From an uncultured Clostridia bacterium (lineage in GTDB: Bacteria; Bacillota; Clostridia; Oscillospirales; Acutalibacteraceae), in the NCBI GenBank assembly GCA_945875045.1, contig CAMCIX010000051.1, positions 1-8,416 of the forward strand: DNA of 8,416 nucleotides. Reading direction: 5' to 3'. Each line of letters begins with the position of its first letter. Within the stretch, counting starts at the first letter, position 1. A program made the translations under genes and the position numbers. Below the pieces are notes generated by a model. That model was not told the DNA's origin and ran no database searches. It saw only the letters and a program-made list of their open reading frames with translations. This document shows positions 1 through 5,818 of this stretch, one piece after another.

Positions 1-58
1 ATAAAAGGGGCCGAAAAAAACAAATTGGGTTTGCAAAAGTAAAAATTAAATTTTCAAA

Positions 59-85
59 CGTAGGGCGGGGGCTTGTCTCCCGCCG
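59..85 (+). repeat. Hairpin repeat unit 1
   Basis: This 27-base unit has a six-pair stem, GGCGGG at 64-69 with CCCGCC at 79-84. Its first 17 bases match unit 4 (read on the minus strand) at 16 positions. Confidence 0.65.
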
Positions 86-112
86 TTTGTCTAATATCTA
101 ACATCTAAATTG

Positions 113-138
113 CGGAACGGATAAATCCCTTCCCTACA
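113..138 (-). repeat. Hairpin repeat unit 2
   Basis: On the plus strand GGAA (114-117) pairs with TTCC (130-133) and GGAT (119-122) with ATCC (125-128), with one C-C mismatch and an AA loop. Read on the minus strand it matches unit 3 at 19 of 26 positions, and two pairs of the differences are compensatory. Confidence 0.62.
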
Positions 139-159
139 TTATAAAATTTCACGTCATAA

Positions 160-185
160 CGTATGGCAGGCATTTATGCCTGCCG
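160..185 (+). repeat. Hairpin repeat unit 3
   Basis: A perfect nine-pair stem, GGCAGGCAT (165-173) with ATGCCTGCC (176-184), leaves a TT loop. It shares the ATTTAT centre with unit 2. Confidence 0.65.
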
Positions 186-209
186 CAGTCTACCGTCTAA
201 TGTCTAATA

Positions 210-235
210 CGGCAGTAGCAAGCCCCTGCCCTACG
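210..235 (-). repeat. Hairpin repeat unit 4
   Basis: GGCAG (211-215) pairs with CTGCC (226-230). On the minus strand it starts CGTAGGGC like unit 1, so units 1 and 4 form the outer inverted pair of the cluster. Confidence 0.65.
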
Positions 236-254
236 AAATATCTTTTAGTCCGAT

Positions 255-311
255 AAAAGCAAACAAGCTATGCATAAGCCTTATTTCGTGCTTTGCATAG
301 CTTGTTTTTTT
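255..311. terminator. Bidirectional Rho-independent terminator downstream of potD
   Basis: A perfect 14-pair stem is formed by 261-274 (AAACAAGCTATGCA) and 294-307. Past a single bulged T (275), four more pairs (AAGC 276-279, GCTT 290-293) leave a loop of about 10 bases. On the plus strand the stem runs into seven T residues (305-311). On the minus strand it is followed by a T-rich tail (TTTGCTTTTATC). It lies about 20-70 bases past the potD stop, so it can end the pot transcript. The better T-tract faces the other way and would stop transcription entering from the left. Confidence 0.88.
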
Positions 312-330
312 ACAGCCCCTTTAAAGCTGA

Positions 331-1437
331 TTAATACAGCTTTACCTCGCTCCAGAGGGTTTCGTAATAGGTGCGGATGTCGCTGTCTATATCGTGATAA
401 TACTGTGCCTTGGGAAGCGTGCTTTCGTCGGGATAGAGAATTTCGTTCTGATAATAGCAGTAGTCCTCGTTGTTAATAACCGCGGTGTTGGGGGAGGCGT
501 AGCCGATATACTCGGCGTTGGCGGTCGAAATATCGGGCTCTAAGAGGAAGTTAATATACATAAGCGCCGCGTCGTAATTCTTTGCGTTTTTCGGTACGCA
601 GATAGAATCAACGAAAATGTTTGTGCCCTCCTCGGGGTAGAAGAAGCGCAGATCCTCGTTGGATTCGAGCATTGTAAGGTAATCGCCGGCATAGTAGGGG
701 GCGACAGAAGCCTCGCCCGTCTCCATTTTAGCGTAAATCTCGTCCATTACATAGGACTGAAGATTTGCCTTGCCCTGCTTTAAAAGCTCGGCGGCGGCGT
801 CCCAGTCCGCCTTGTTAAGGGTGTTTAAATCCTGACCTAAAATCATCTGGGCGGTCATAAAGGCGTCGCGCGGATTATTGAAGTTAAGCGCCATATCCTT
901 GTACTTTTCGTCCCATAACACCTTCCAGGAATGTTCAATATCGCTTCCCGTAAGCTTTTCGTTATAAATAATACCGACCAAGCCGACGTTGTAGGGAACG
1001 CTGTACTCGTTATTTTCGTCGAAGAAAAGATTTTTGTACTTGTCCTCAATCAAATCGTAGTTGGAAAGCTTAGAGGTGTCGATTTTTTCGAGCATATCCT
1101 CGCTTTTAAGGCGTTCTATCATATAATCCGATGGGATTATAATATCGTAGCTTATACCGCCGCCCTTAATCTGGGAGTACATAGTCTCGTTGCTTTCAAA
1201 GGTGAGGTATTTCACCTTAATTCCCGTAAGCTTTTCAAATTCCTTGTTTACGTCAATCGAGCCGTCCGCGCCGTCCGAAATATATTCGCCCCAGTTGTAT
1301 ACCGTAAGGGTAGTGCCTTTAAGGCTTTTATCATAGGTTCCGCGTAGGTTAAGCTCCTTGTATTCATAGCCGCACCCCGCAAGCAAAGCGGAAAGTGTGA
1401 GGGTTAATGTGAGTAAGAGTGCGAGATGTTTTTTCAT
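331..1437 (-). CDS. potD: Spermidine/putrescine ABC transporter substrate-binding lipoprotein PotD
   Basis: This is the extracellular polyamine receptor that delivers spermidine or putrescine to the PotBC permease; in a Gram-positive cell it is anchored to the outer face of the membrane. The 368-residue protein starts with a lipoprotein signal peptide: MKKH, a hydrophobic run, then LLAGC with the lipid-modified Cys22. The mature part has the periplasmic binding protein fold of the PotD/PotF family. Visible hallmarks are YNWGEYI (W49, Y52), PSDYM (S103-Y105), NPRDAF (R190, D191), FVDSI (D277) and IGYASPN (Y313). By position these correspond to the polyamine-binding aromatic and acidic residues of E. 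coli PotD. Two of the E. coli binding tryptophans appear replaced by Y248/Y249 and F275; this is judged by eye, and exact ligand preference is not predictable. The ATG start is 19 bases after the potC stop, with AGGA at 1447-1450. It is the last gene of the operon. Confidence 0.95.
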   Translation of the reverse strand: MKKHLALLLTLTLTLSALLAGCGYEYKELNLRGTYDKSLKGTTLTVYNWGEYISDGADGSIDVNKEFEKLTGIKVKYLTFESNETMYSQIKGGGISYDIIIPSDYMIERLKSEDMLEKIDTSKLSNYDLIEDKYKNLFFDENNEYSVPYNVGLVGIIYNEKLTGSDIEHSWKVLWDEKYKDMALNFNNPRDAFMTAQMILGQDLNTLNKADWDAAAELLKQGKANLQSYVMDEIYAKMETGEASVAPYYAGDYLTMLESNEDLRFFYPEEGTNIFVDSICVPKNAKNYDAALMYINFLLEPDISTANAEYIGYASPNTAVINNEDYCYYQNEILYPDESTLPKAQYYHDIDSDIRTYYETLWSEVKLY

Positions 1438-1456
1438 TTATCAAAATCCTTTCTTT

Positions 1457-2266
1457 TTATACGCGCACTGTTTCGGTACGCTTTTTTTCGCTTTTTGTCT
1501 GCAATACGTTATAAAGCACCATCAGCACAAAAACCGATATAAATATAAGGGTTGAAAGGGCGTATGTGTCGGGTGTGACCGACTTCTTTGTCATATTGTA
1601 GATTACTATCGGCAGGGTCTGGTAATGACCGCAGGTAAAGTAGCTTATAACAAAATCGTCAAGCGACAGGGTAAACGCCATTATAAAGCCTGTGACGATA
1701 CCCGTTGAAATTGAGGGAAGTATCACCTTGAAAAAGGCTTTAAGCGGGGTACAGCCGAGGTCGAGAGCCGCCTCCGCCAAATGGGAGTCGGTCTGCCTTA
1801 GCTTCGGTATTACCGATAAAATAACATAGGGCAGGTTAAAGGTGATATGGGCGATAAGCACCGTACCAAGCCCCAACGATTCGCTAAGCCCTATAAGCTT
1901 GCCGAAAAATATAAACAAGAGCATTAAGGAAATACCCGTTACAATATCGGCGTTCATCATAGGAATCTGGGTGACCGACATTACGATTTTTTGGGACATT
2001 TTTCGGCGAATCGCGGTTATTCCCACAGCGGCGGCAGTGCCTAAAACGGTTGAAATTACCGCCGAGGAAACAGCGATTATAAGGGTGTGCTCAAGGGCGG
2101 TGAGCATTGTCGTGTCGTTAGCCAGTCCCTCGTACCAGCGGGTAGAAAAGCCGCTAAATACCCAAACGCTCGAGGACGAGTTAAAGGAAAAGACTATCAT
2201 TACCGCGACAGGGGCGTAAAGGAACAGAATAATAAGCGCGATATAAAGTCGGGAGAGTATTTTCAC
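1457..2266 (-). CDS. potC: Spermidine/putrescine ABC transporter permease PotC
   Basis: This is one of the two membrane subunits forming the polyamine translocation path. The 269-residue protein has about six hydrophobic segments (roughly 5-27, 60-82, 100-122, 132-153, 189-211, 238-255). It carries the cytoplasmic EAA loop of ABC importers at about 165-184 (EAALDLG...ILP), which contacts the PotA ATPase. The SLDDFVISYF segment at 201-210 is typical of PotC. The start codon is GTG, and its last two bases are shared with the potB stop in a GTGA overlap. GGAGGTG at 2274-2280 sits 9 bases upstream of it when counted from GGAGG. The overlap implies translational coupling and equal dosage with PotB. 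The C-terminus is short and basic. Confidence 0.95.
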   Translation of the reverse strand: MKILSRLYIALIILFLYAPVAVMIVFSFNSSSSVWVFSGFSTRWYEGLANDTTMLTALEHTLIIAVSSAVISTVLGTAAAVGITAIRRKMSQKIVMSVTQIPMMNADIVTGISLMLLFIFFGKLIGLSESLGLGTVLIAHITFNLPYVILSVIPKLRQTDSHLAEAALDLGCTPLKAFFKVILPSISTGIVTGFIMAFTLSLDDFVISYFTCGHYQTLPIVIYNMTKKSVTPDTYALSTLIFISVFVLMVLYNVLQTKSEKKRTETVRV

Positions 2267-3090
2267 ATTAACACACCTCCGTCCTCGCTGTCGGTAAATC
2301 TATTCATTATAAATAGACAGATTAAAATCATAACCATAAGCACCAGCGAAATCGCCGACGCGATATTATAATAGGAGGGTCCTAAGTTAAAGAAGTATTC
2401 GATTGTATCGCCGATAAGCATCGTCTTGTTTCCGCCGAGCTTTTGGGAAATATAAAAGGTGCTGACCGACGGCACGAAAACCATAGTAATCCCCGAAATA
2501 ACTCCCGGGCGGGAGAGGGGAAAGATAACCTTTTTAAACTTCGTTACCGAGTTTGAGCCTAAGTCCTCAGCCGCCTCGAGCAGGGATTTATCAAGCTTTG
2601 ACATAACCGAGTAGATAGGCAGTATCATATACGGTATAAAATCGTACACCATACCGAGGATTACCGCACCCGGCGTATTAATAAGCTTTAGCGGCTTTAA
2701 GCCTATATTTGTTAAAAAGGTGTTGATAAGTCCCGTGTTGGCAAGTATCGTTATCCATGAATATGTGCGGATTAAAAAGTTCATCCACATAGGTATCATT
2801 ACTATCATAAATAACATTCGCTGGGACGAAATGTTAAGCTTTGTCATAAAATACGCCATAGGATACGCCAATATAAGGGTAATAACGGTTGCGGCGGCGG
2901 CGTAAATTATAGAGATTGCAAAGGCTTTTTTGTACTGCCCCAGCCCTGAAAGATTGGCGAGCGTGAAGGTGCCCGAAGAATCTGTAAGGGCAAAGTACAC
3001 CATTATTATAAGCGGAACCACGATAAATATTGCCGACCAGACGATATAGGGCGAGGCGACCAGCTTATTACCAAAGGTTTTTTTGTTCAC
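2263..3090 (-). CDS. potB: Spermidine/putrescine ABC transporter permease PotB
   Basis: This is the second membrane subunit of the polyamine importer, partner of PotC. The 275-residue protein has an N-terminal cytoplasmic stub and a first membrane segment at about 13-35. Further segments lie at about 60-83, 91-115, 140-162, 197-215 and 243-262. The EAA loop is at about 172-191 (EAAEDLG...IFP). The VFVPSVSTFYISQKLGG region at 204-220 is characteristic of the PotB branch. Translation starts at a GTG only two bases after the potA stop. Its ribosome binding site is built from the last potA codons, the run of GAG glutamates. No frameshift or truncation is seen. Confidence 0.95.
   Translation of the reverse strand: MNKKTFGNKLVASPYIVWSAIFIVVPLIIMVYFALTDSSGTFTLANLSGLGQYKKAFAISIIYAAAATVITLILAYPMAYFMTKLNISSQRMLFMIVMIPMWMNFLIRTYSWITILANTGLINTFLTNIGLKPLKLINTPGAVILGMVYDFIPYMILPIYSVMSKLDKSLLEAAEDLGSNSVTKFKKVIFPLSRPGVISGITMVFVPSVSTFYISQKLGGNKTMLIGDTIEYFFNLGPSYYNIASAISLVLMVMILICLFIMNRFTDSEDGGVLM
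2274..2280 (-). promoter_or_regulatory. potC ribosome binding site
   Basis: GGAGGTG on the minus strand lies inside the last potB codons and fixes the GTG at 2266-2264 as the potC start. The overlapping ATG at 2268-2266 is immediately followed by a stop. Confidence 0.85.
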
Positions 3091-3092
3091 GG

Positions 3093-4211
3093 CTACTCCT
3101 CCTCTTCTACGTCGGAGAGGTGGTCGATTTCCTCACTGTAGGAGGAATAGTCGCCGTAAAGTCCCGAATATTCGGATTTCTTCATTATATGAATGGCGTC
3201 GGGCTCAATGTAAAGACCCACGTTGTCGCCCGTAAAATGCTCGTCGGTGGTTTGAATCATCCATTTAAATCCGCCGATGTCAACAATAATCTCATAATGC
3301 ACACCCAAAAAGGCTACAGAGGTAACCTGACCCTTAAGCATACCCTTTTCGGGGGCGACAATGTCTACGTCCTCTGGGCGAACCACAACGTCAACCTGCT
3401 CGTTTTCGGCAAAGCCCTTGTCAAGGCAGTCGAATTTCTGTCCCGAAAATTCAACATAATAATCACGCAGCATCCTGCCGTCAACGATATTGGATTCCCC
3501 GATAAAGTCGGCTACAAAGGCGTTTTGCGGCTCATTATATATATCCTTGGGAGTACCTACCTGCTGGATTTTGCCGCCGTCCATTACCACCACGCGGTCG
3601 GACATTGTAAGGGCTTCCTCCTGGTCGTGGGTTACGAATATAAAGGTAATACCCAGCTGCTGTTGAATCTTTTTAAGCTCCTTTTGCATATCCTTGCGTA
3701 GCTTTAAATCAAGCGCGGCAAGCGGCTCGTCAAGAAGTAAGACCTTCGGGTGATTGGCGATAGCACGGGCTATTGCCACCCGCTGCTGCTGACCGCCCGA
3801 AAGGGTATCGATATGCCGCTTTTCAAGCCCCGTTAAATTAACGAGCCTTAGCATCTCCGCAACCTTTTCCTTTATCTCCTTTTCGGGGCGTTTTTTCACC
3901 CGCAGACCGAAGGCGATATTTTCATAGACATTAAGGTGCGGAAAGAGCGCATAACGCTGAAAAATGGTGTTCACCTGACGTTTGTAGGCGGGAACACCAT
4001 TAATTTTTTCGCCCTCAAACAAAACGTCGCCCGAATCAGGCTCCAAAAAGCCCGCTATCAGTCGCAATGTGGTGGTTTTTCCGCAGCCCGACGGACCTAA
4101 AAGTGTAATGAACTCCTTATCCTTTATCGTAAGGTTAAGACCGTCCAAAACCTGCTCCCCGTCAAAGGCGACCGAAATGTTTTTAAGCTCTACAATATTT
4201 TCCTTTTCCAT
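3093..4211 (-). CDS. potA: Spermidine/putrescine ABC transporter ATP-binding protein PotA
   Basis: This is the cytoplasmic ATPase that powers polyamine uptake. The 372-residue protein has a complete nucleotide-binding domain: Walker [10 protein letters not shown] (39-47), Q-loop Gln85, signature LSGGQQQ (137-143), Walker B VLLLDEP (157-163, catalytic E162), D-loop ALD (166-168) and switch H195. A TOBE-type regulatory domain follows, with VRPEDV at 277-282 and extending to about 345. The final residues are strongly acidic (DVEEEE), and their codons double as the potB ribosome binding site. The length matches the PotA/MalK-type family. The ATG start is preceded by AAAGGGGG (4220-4227), 8 bases upstream. 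It is first in the operon, behind a leader of about 250 nt that looks regulatory. Confidence 0.96.
   Translation of the reverse strand: MEKENIVELKNISVAFDGEQVLDGLNLTIKDKEFITLLGPSGCGKTTTLRLIAGFLEPDSGDVLFEGEKINGVPAYKRQVNTIFQRYALFPHLNVYENIAFGLRVKKRPEKEIKEKVAEMLRLVNLTGLEKRHIDTLSGGQQQRVAIARAIANHPKVLLLDEPLAALDLKLRKDMQKELKKIQQQLGITFIFVTHDQEEALTMSDRVVVMDGGKIQQVGTPKDIYNEPQNAFVADFIGESNIVDGRMLRDYYVEFSGQKFDCLDKGFAENEQVDVVVRPEDVDIVAPEKGMLKGQVTSVAFLGVHYEIIVDIGGFKWMIQTTDEHFTGDNVGLYIEPDAIHIMKKSEYSGLYGDYSSYSEEIDHLSDVEEEE
3096..3104 (-). promoter_or_regulatory. potB ribosome binding site inside potA
   Basis: The GAG GAG GAG glutamate codons that end potA give a Shine-Dalgarno sequence. After the TAG and two more bases comes the GTG start of potB, so potB translation should depend on ribosomes finishing potA. 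Confidence 0.8.
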
Positions 4212-4219
4212 AAAAGCAT

Positions 4220-4232
4220 CCCCCTTTGTTCA
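4220..4232 (-). promoter_or_regulatory. potA ribosome binding site, sequestrable
   Basis: AAAGGGGG on the minus strand is 8 bases upstream of the potA ATG. Bases 4222-4232 can pair without mismatch with 4336-4346, which would hide this site. Confidence 0.65.
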
Positions 4233-4267
4233 ACACTAAAGTGCCGACACAAGAATAATAATCCGAT

Positions 4268-4294
4268 TTTTACGGCAAAGTGCGTGCCGCAAAA
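4268..4294 (-). promoter_or_regulatory. Leader hairpin upstream of potA
   Basis: TTTTGCGGCA and TGCCGTAAAA on the minus strand form a 10-pair stem with one G-U wobble and a 7-base loop. No T-tract follows, so it is not a terminator. It sits inside the loop closed by the long-range pairing over the potA ribosome binding site. Confidence 0.55.
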
Positions 4295-4335
4295 TCTACC
4301 CTGTGCGATACCCGCAGCTTCTTCGTAATATGCCC

Positions 4336-4346
4336 TGAACAAAGGG
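4336..4346 (-). promoter_or_regulatory. Anti-Shine-Dalgarno segment in the pot leader
   Basis: CCCTTTGTTCA on the minus strand is the exact reverse complement of TGAACAAAGGG at the potA ribosome binding site, with 103 bases between. It can also form a competing local hairpin, CCCT pairing with AGGG over 4333-4346. The two mutually exclusive folds are the layout expected of a translational switch. Confidence 0.5.
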
Positions 4347-4467
4347 TTTTTCATAGTTTTCTGAGGCTTTAAAAAAGTCACGAAACTACGGCATAAAATC
4401 TGAAACCGCTCTCTACACAGATGCCTTTCATTAAACTTATTAAATTTTAAAGTTCAACTAATTAAAG

Positions 4468-4496
4468 ACTATACAATGAAAAGCGCAAAATGTCAA
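4468..4496 (-). promoter_or_regulatory. Promoter of the potABCD operon
   Basis: On the minus strand a perfect TTGACA -35 box (4496-4491) is followed by a 17-base spacer and a TATAGT -10 box (4473-4468). The predicted start is near 4461. CGCAAA (4484-4489) and TTTGCG (4503-4508) form an inverted repeat around the -35 box, a possible operator. Confidence 0.87.
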
Positions 4497-4643
4497 GTTA
4501 AATTTGCGTTTTTTCTACAGTTTTCTAATAAATTTTAAGCTCCATTTTGAAAAACTCTCAAATGCTCGTTTTTTCTCGTTTTTCCTCACAAATGCTCACT
4601 TTTTGCAAAATGATGAAATTTATGCCCGCAAAGCAAGAAATTG
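4497..4643. other. AT-rich spacer between the divergent pot and ruv promoters
   Basis: No gene is supported here. The stretch is rich in T and CT runs on the plus strand. It contains a direct repeat CAAATGCTC at 4559-4567 and 4589-4597, 30 bases apart, which may be a protein-binding site or chance. No match to a LexA-type SOS box was seen by eye. Confidence 0.5.
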
Positions 4644-4672
4644 TTGATGTATTAAATAAGATGTGTTATAAT
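4644..4672 (+). promoter_or_regulatory. Promoter of the ruvCAB-glmM operon
   Basis: TTGATG (4644-4649), a 17-base spacer and a perfect TATAAT (4667-4672) with a TGT extended -10 element (4664-4666) form a strong vegetative promoter. The predicted start near 4679 gives a leader of about 34 bases to the ruvC TTG start. Confidence 0.87.
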
Positions 4673-4700
4673 GTAAAAATAAAATGTGATATTATGCTTT

Positions 4701-4705
4701 GGAGG
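4701..4705 (+). promoter_or_regulatory. ruvC ribosome binding site
   Basis: GGAGG lies 7 bases before the TTG at 4713. It would fall inside the coding sequence if the upstream GTG at 4686 were used, so it decides the start. Confidence 0.85.
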
Positions 4706-4712
4706 CAGGGCT

Positions 4713-5216
4713 TTGAGAATTTTGGGTATAGACCCCGGCTACGCCACGGTAGGCTACGGCGTTGTGGATTACGATAAAAACCGTTTTAAGACCGTCGCTT
4801 TCGGGGCGATAACCACCAAGGCGGGACTGCCCTTTCCGAAAAGGCTTCGGGACATATATAACGATATGACGACCGTTATCGAAAAATACAAGCCCGATGA
4901 AATGTCGGTCGAAAAGCTTTATTTTAATACCAACACTACAACAGCGATTGACGTCGCACAGGCAAGAGGTGTAATAGTTTTAGCCGCCGAAAACAGCTCG
5001 GTTCCCGTATTCGAATACACCCCGCTTCAGGTAAAGCAGGCGATAACCGGCTACGGCAGGGCGGAAAAGCGGCAGGTTATGGAAATGGTAAAAAGCTTTT
5101 TGAATCTCGAAAAGATTCCTAAGCCCGACGATACCGCCGACGCGCTGGCGCTTGCCGTCTGCCACGGGCATTATTCGGGTACGGCTTATTCAAGACTTTG
5201 GAGTGAAAACAAATGA
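4713..5216 (+). CDS. ruvC: Holliday junction resolvase RuvC
   Basis: This dimeric Mg-dependent endonuclease cuts Holliday junctions symmetrically during recombinational repair, acting with RuvAB. Starting at the TTG, the protein is 167 residues, close to the 173 of E. coli, and begins MRILGIDPGYATVGYG as the family does. The RNase H-like catalytic acidic residues are visible as D7, E67 (in SVEKLYF), D140 and D143 (in PDDTADALALA). The NTNTTTAIDVAQARG stretch (72-86) is the conserved DNA-binding and dimer region. The frame stays open up to a GTG at 4686, but that start would add nine non-conserved residues and place GGAGG inside the gene. The stop overlaps the ruvA start by four bases (ATGA). 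First gene of the operon. Confidence 0.96.
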   Translation: MRILGIDPGYATVGYGVVDYDKNRFKTVAFGAITTKAGLPFPKRLRDIYNDMTTVIEKYKPDEMSVEKLYFNTNTTTAIDVAQARGVIVLAAENSSVPVFEYTPLQVKQAITGYGRAEKRQVMEMVKSFLNLEKIPKPDDTADALALAVCHGHYSGTAYSRLWSENK

Positions 5217-5815
5217 TTGCTTCTTTAAGAGGAAGGTTAATTTATACCGACAATACCTCCGCCGTGGTTGAGTGCGGCGGGGTAGGGCTTCGCTGTACCG
5301 TTACCAAAAACACCCTTTATAAGCTCCCGCAAAAGGGGGAGGAGGTTTTTTTGTATACACATCTCGCCGTCAGAGAAGACGCGCTTGATTTGTACGGCTT
5401 TTCGGACGAGGACGAGCTTAACGCCTTTAAGCTTATAACCTCGGTGAACGGCGTGGGGGCAAAAATCGGTATAGCGATGCTTTCGGAGTTTACCGCCTCA
5501 CAGCTTACGGTTTATATCGCAAGCGGCGACGCTAAGGCGCTTACCGCCGCGGCGGGAGTCGGCATTAAGCTTGCGCAGAGGATTGTGCTTGAGCTAAAGG
5601 ATAAAGTAGGCTCTCTCGAAACCGATAACGGAATTGATTTGAGGGCGGTCGGCAACGCGACGGTAAACGGCAATTCGGCAGAGGCGGTGGCGGCGCTTGT
5701 CTCCTTAGGCTACACAAAGTCGGAGGCTTCCTTGGCGGTAGGCAAGCTCGACCAAACCCTCTCCGCCGAGGAGCTAATAAAGCAGGCGCTTAAAACCCTT
5801 GCAAGGAGGATATAA
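5213..5815 (+). CDS. ruvA: Holliday junction branch migration protein RuvA
   Basis: RuvA binds the four-way junction as a tetramer and loads RuvB rings for branch migration. The 200-residue protein has the usual three parts. An N-terminal OB fold (about 1-63) begins MIASLRGRL. Two helix-hairpin-helix motifs follow, at about 75-90 (ITSVNGVGAKIGIAML) and 110-127 (LTAAAGVGIKLAQRI). A loosely conserved linker leads to the C-terminal three-helix domain (about 153-200, AVAALVSLGYT...), which binds RuvB. The ATG overlaps the ruvC stop by four bases, with GGAG at 5200-5203, nine bases upstream. The last codons contain the ruvB ribosome binding site. Confidence 0.96.
   Translation: MIASLRGRLIYTDNTSAVVECGGVGLRCTVTKNTLYKLPQKGEEVFLYTHLAVREDALDLYGFSDEDELNAFKLITSVNGVGAKIGIAMLSEFTASQLTVYIASGDAKALTAAAGVGIKLAQRIVLELKDKVGSLETDNGIDLRAVGNATVNGNSAEAVAALVSLGYTKSEASLAVGKLDQTLSAEELIKQALKTLARRI
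5804..5809 (+). promoter_or_regulatory. ruvB ribosome binding site
   Basis: AGGAGG inside the final ruvA codons is 9 bases before the TTG at 5819. It supports that start over the ATG at 5834, which has only weak upstream pairing. Confidence 0.82.
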
Positions 5816-5818
5816 TTC

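Larger units (their letters stand above)
59..235. repeat. Cluster of four related hairpin repeats (REP/BIME-like)
   Basis: Four copies of one 26-27 base unit lie at 59-85 (+), 113-138 (-), 160-185 (+) and 210-235 (-), so orientation alternates. Read in the same direction, each begins CGTAGGG or a close variant, has a central TT and ends in CCG. Each can fold into a short hairpin. Stem bases differ between copies but pairing is kept: stem position 8 pairs as A-T in one copy and C-G in the others, position 9 as G-C or A-T, and position 12 as G-C or C-G. This compensatory pattern argues for a conserved nucleic-acid structure and not chance. Spacers at 86-112 and 186-209 contain repeated TCTAA motifs in the same direction. 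The layout resembles mosaic intergenic REP/BIME elements; assignment to a named family is not possible from the sequence alone. Confidence 0.72.
4190..4354 (-). other. Possible upstream reading frame in the potA leader
   Basis: An ATG at 4354-4352 opens a 54-codon frame (MKNPLFRAYYEEAAG...) that crosses the potA start in another frame and stops just inside potA. An in-frame GTG at 4381 would make it 63 codons. No good ribosome binding site precedes either start and the peptide is not recognised. Its early codons coincide with the segment complementary to the potA ribosome binding site, so translation of it would be expected to open that pairing. It may equally be a chance frame. Confidence 0.25.
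4212..4461 (-). promoter_or_regulatory. Structured 5' leader of the pot operon (candidate cis-regulatory RNA)
   Basis: From the predicted transcription start near 4461 to the potA ATG there are about 250 untranslated bases. The distal half holds an 11-base segment at 4336-4346 exactly complementary to 4222-4232, which covers most of the potA ribosome binding site. Between the two lie a 10-pair hairpin (4268-4294) and a smaller TGCG/CGCA hairpin (about 4304-4316). The first part contains a possible stem pairing 4421-4425 with 4390-4394 and a run of six T residues at 4371-4376 (minus strand). No known riboswitch signature was recognised. A regulatory role is inferred from leader length and pairing. 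Confidence 0.5.

Noticed and set aside
59..235. Repeat cluster as a CRISPR array
   Set aside because: Units alternate in orientation, vary in sequence and are separated by related TCTAA spacers of 21-27 bases. No cas genes are present.
931..1347. 138-codon plus-strand frame inside potD
   Set aside because: It is antisense to potD, which has full-length family motifs. The translation looks like an unstructured shadow.
3030..3701. 223-codon open frame on the plus strand opposite potA
   Set aside because: It is antisense to an intact, well-conserved ATPase gene. The product is not recognised, and the frame is best explained by potA codon bias.
4371..4425. Transcription attenuator in the early pot leader (stem 4390-4425 plus six T residues at 4371-4376)
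   Set aside because: The stem is weak with a large loop, and about 13 bases separate it from the T run, so it does not look like a working terminator.
4686..4712. GTG at 4686 as the ruvC start, adding nine residues
   Set aside because: The family begins at MRILGIDPG. GGAGG at 4701-4705 is correctly spaced for TTG 4713 and would lie inside the gene with the longer start.
4547..4777. 76-codon plus-strand frame crossing the ruv promoter
   Set aside because: It runs through the -35 and -10 boxes and into ruvC in another frame. No ribosome binding site was seen and the product is low-complexity at its start.
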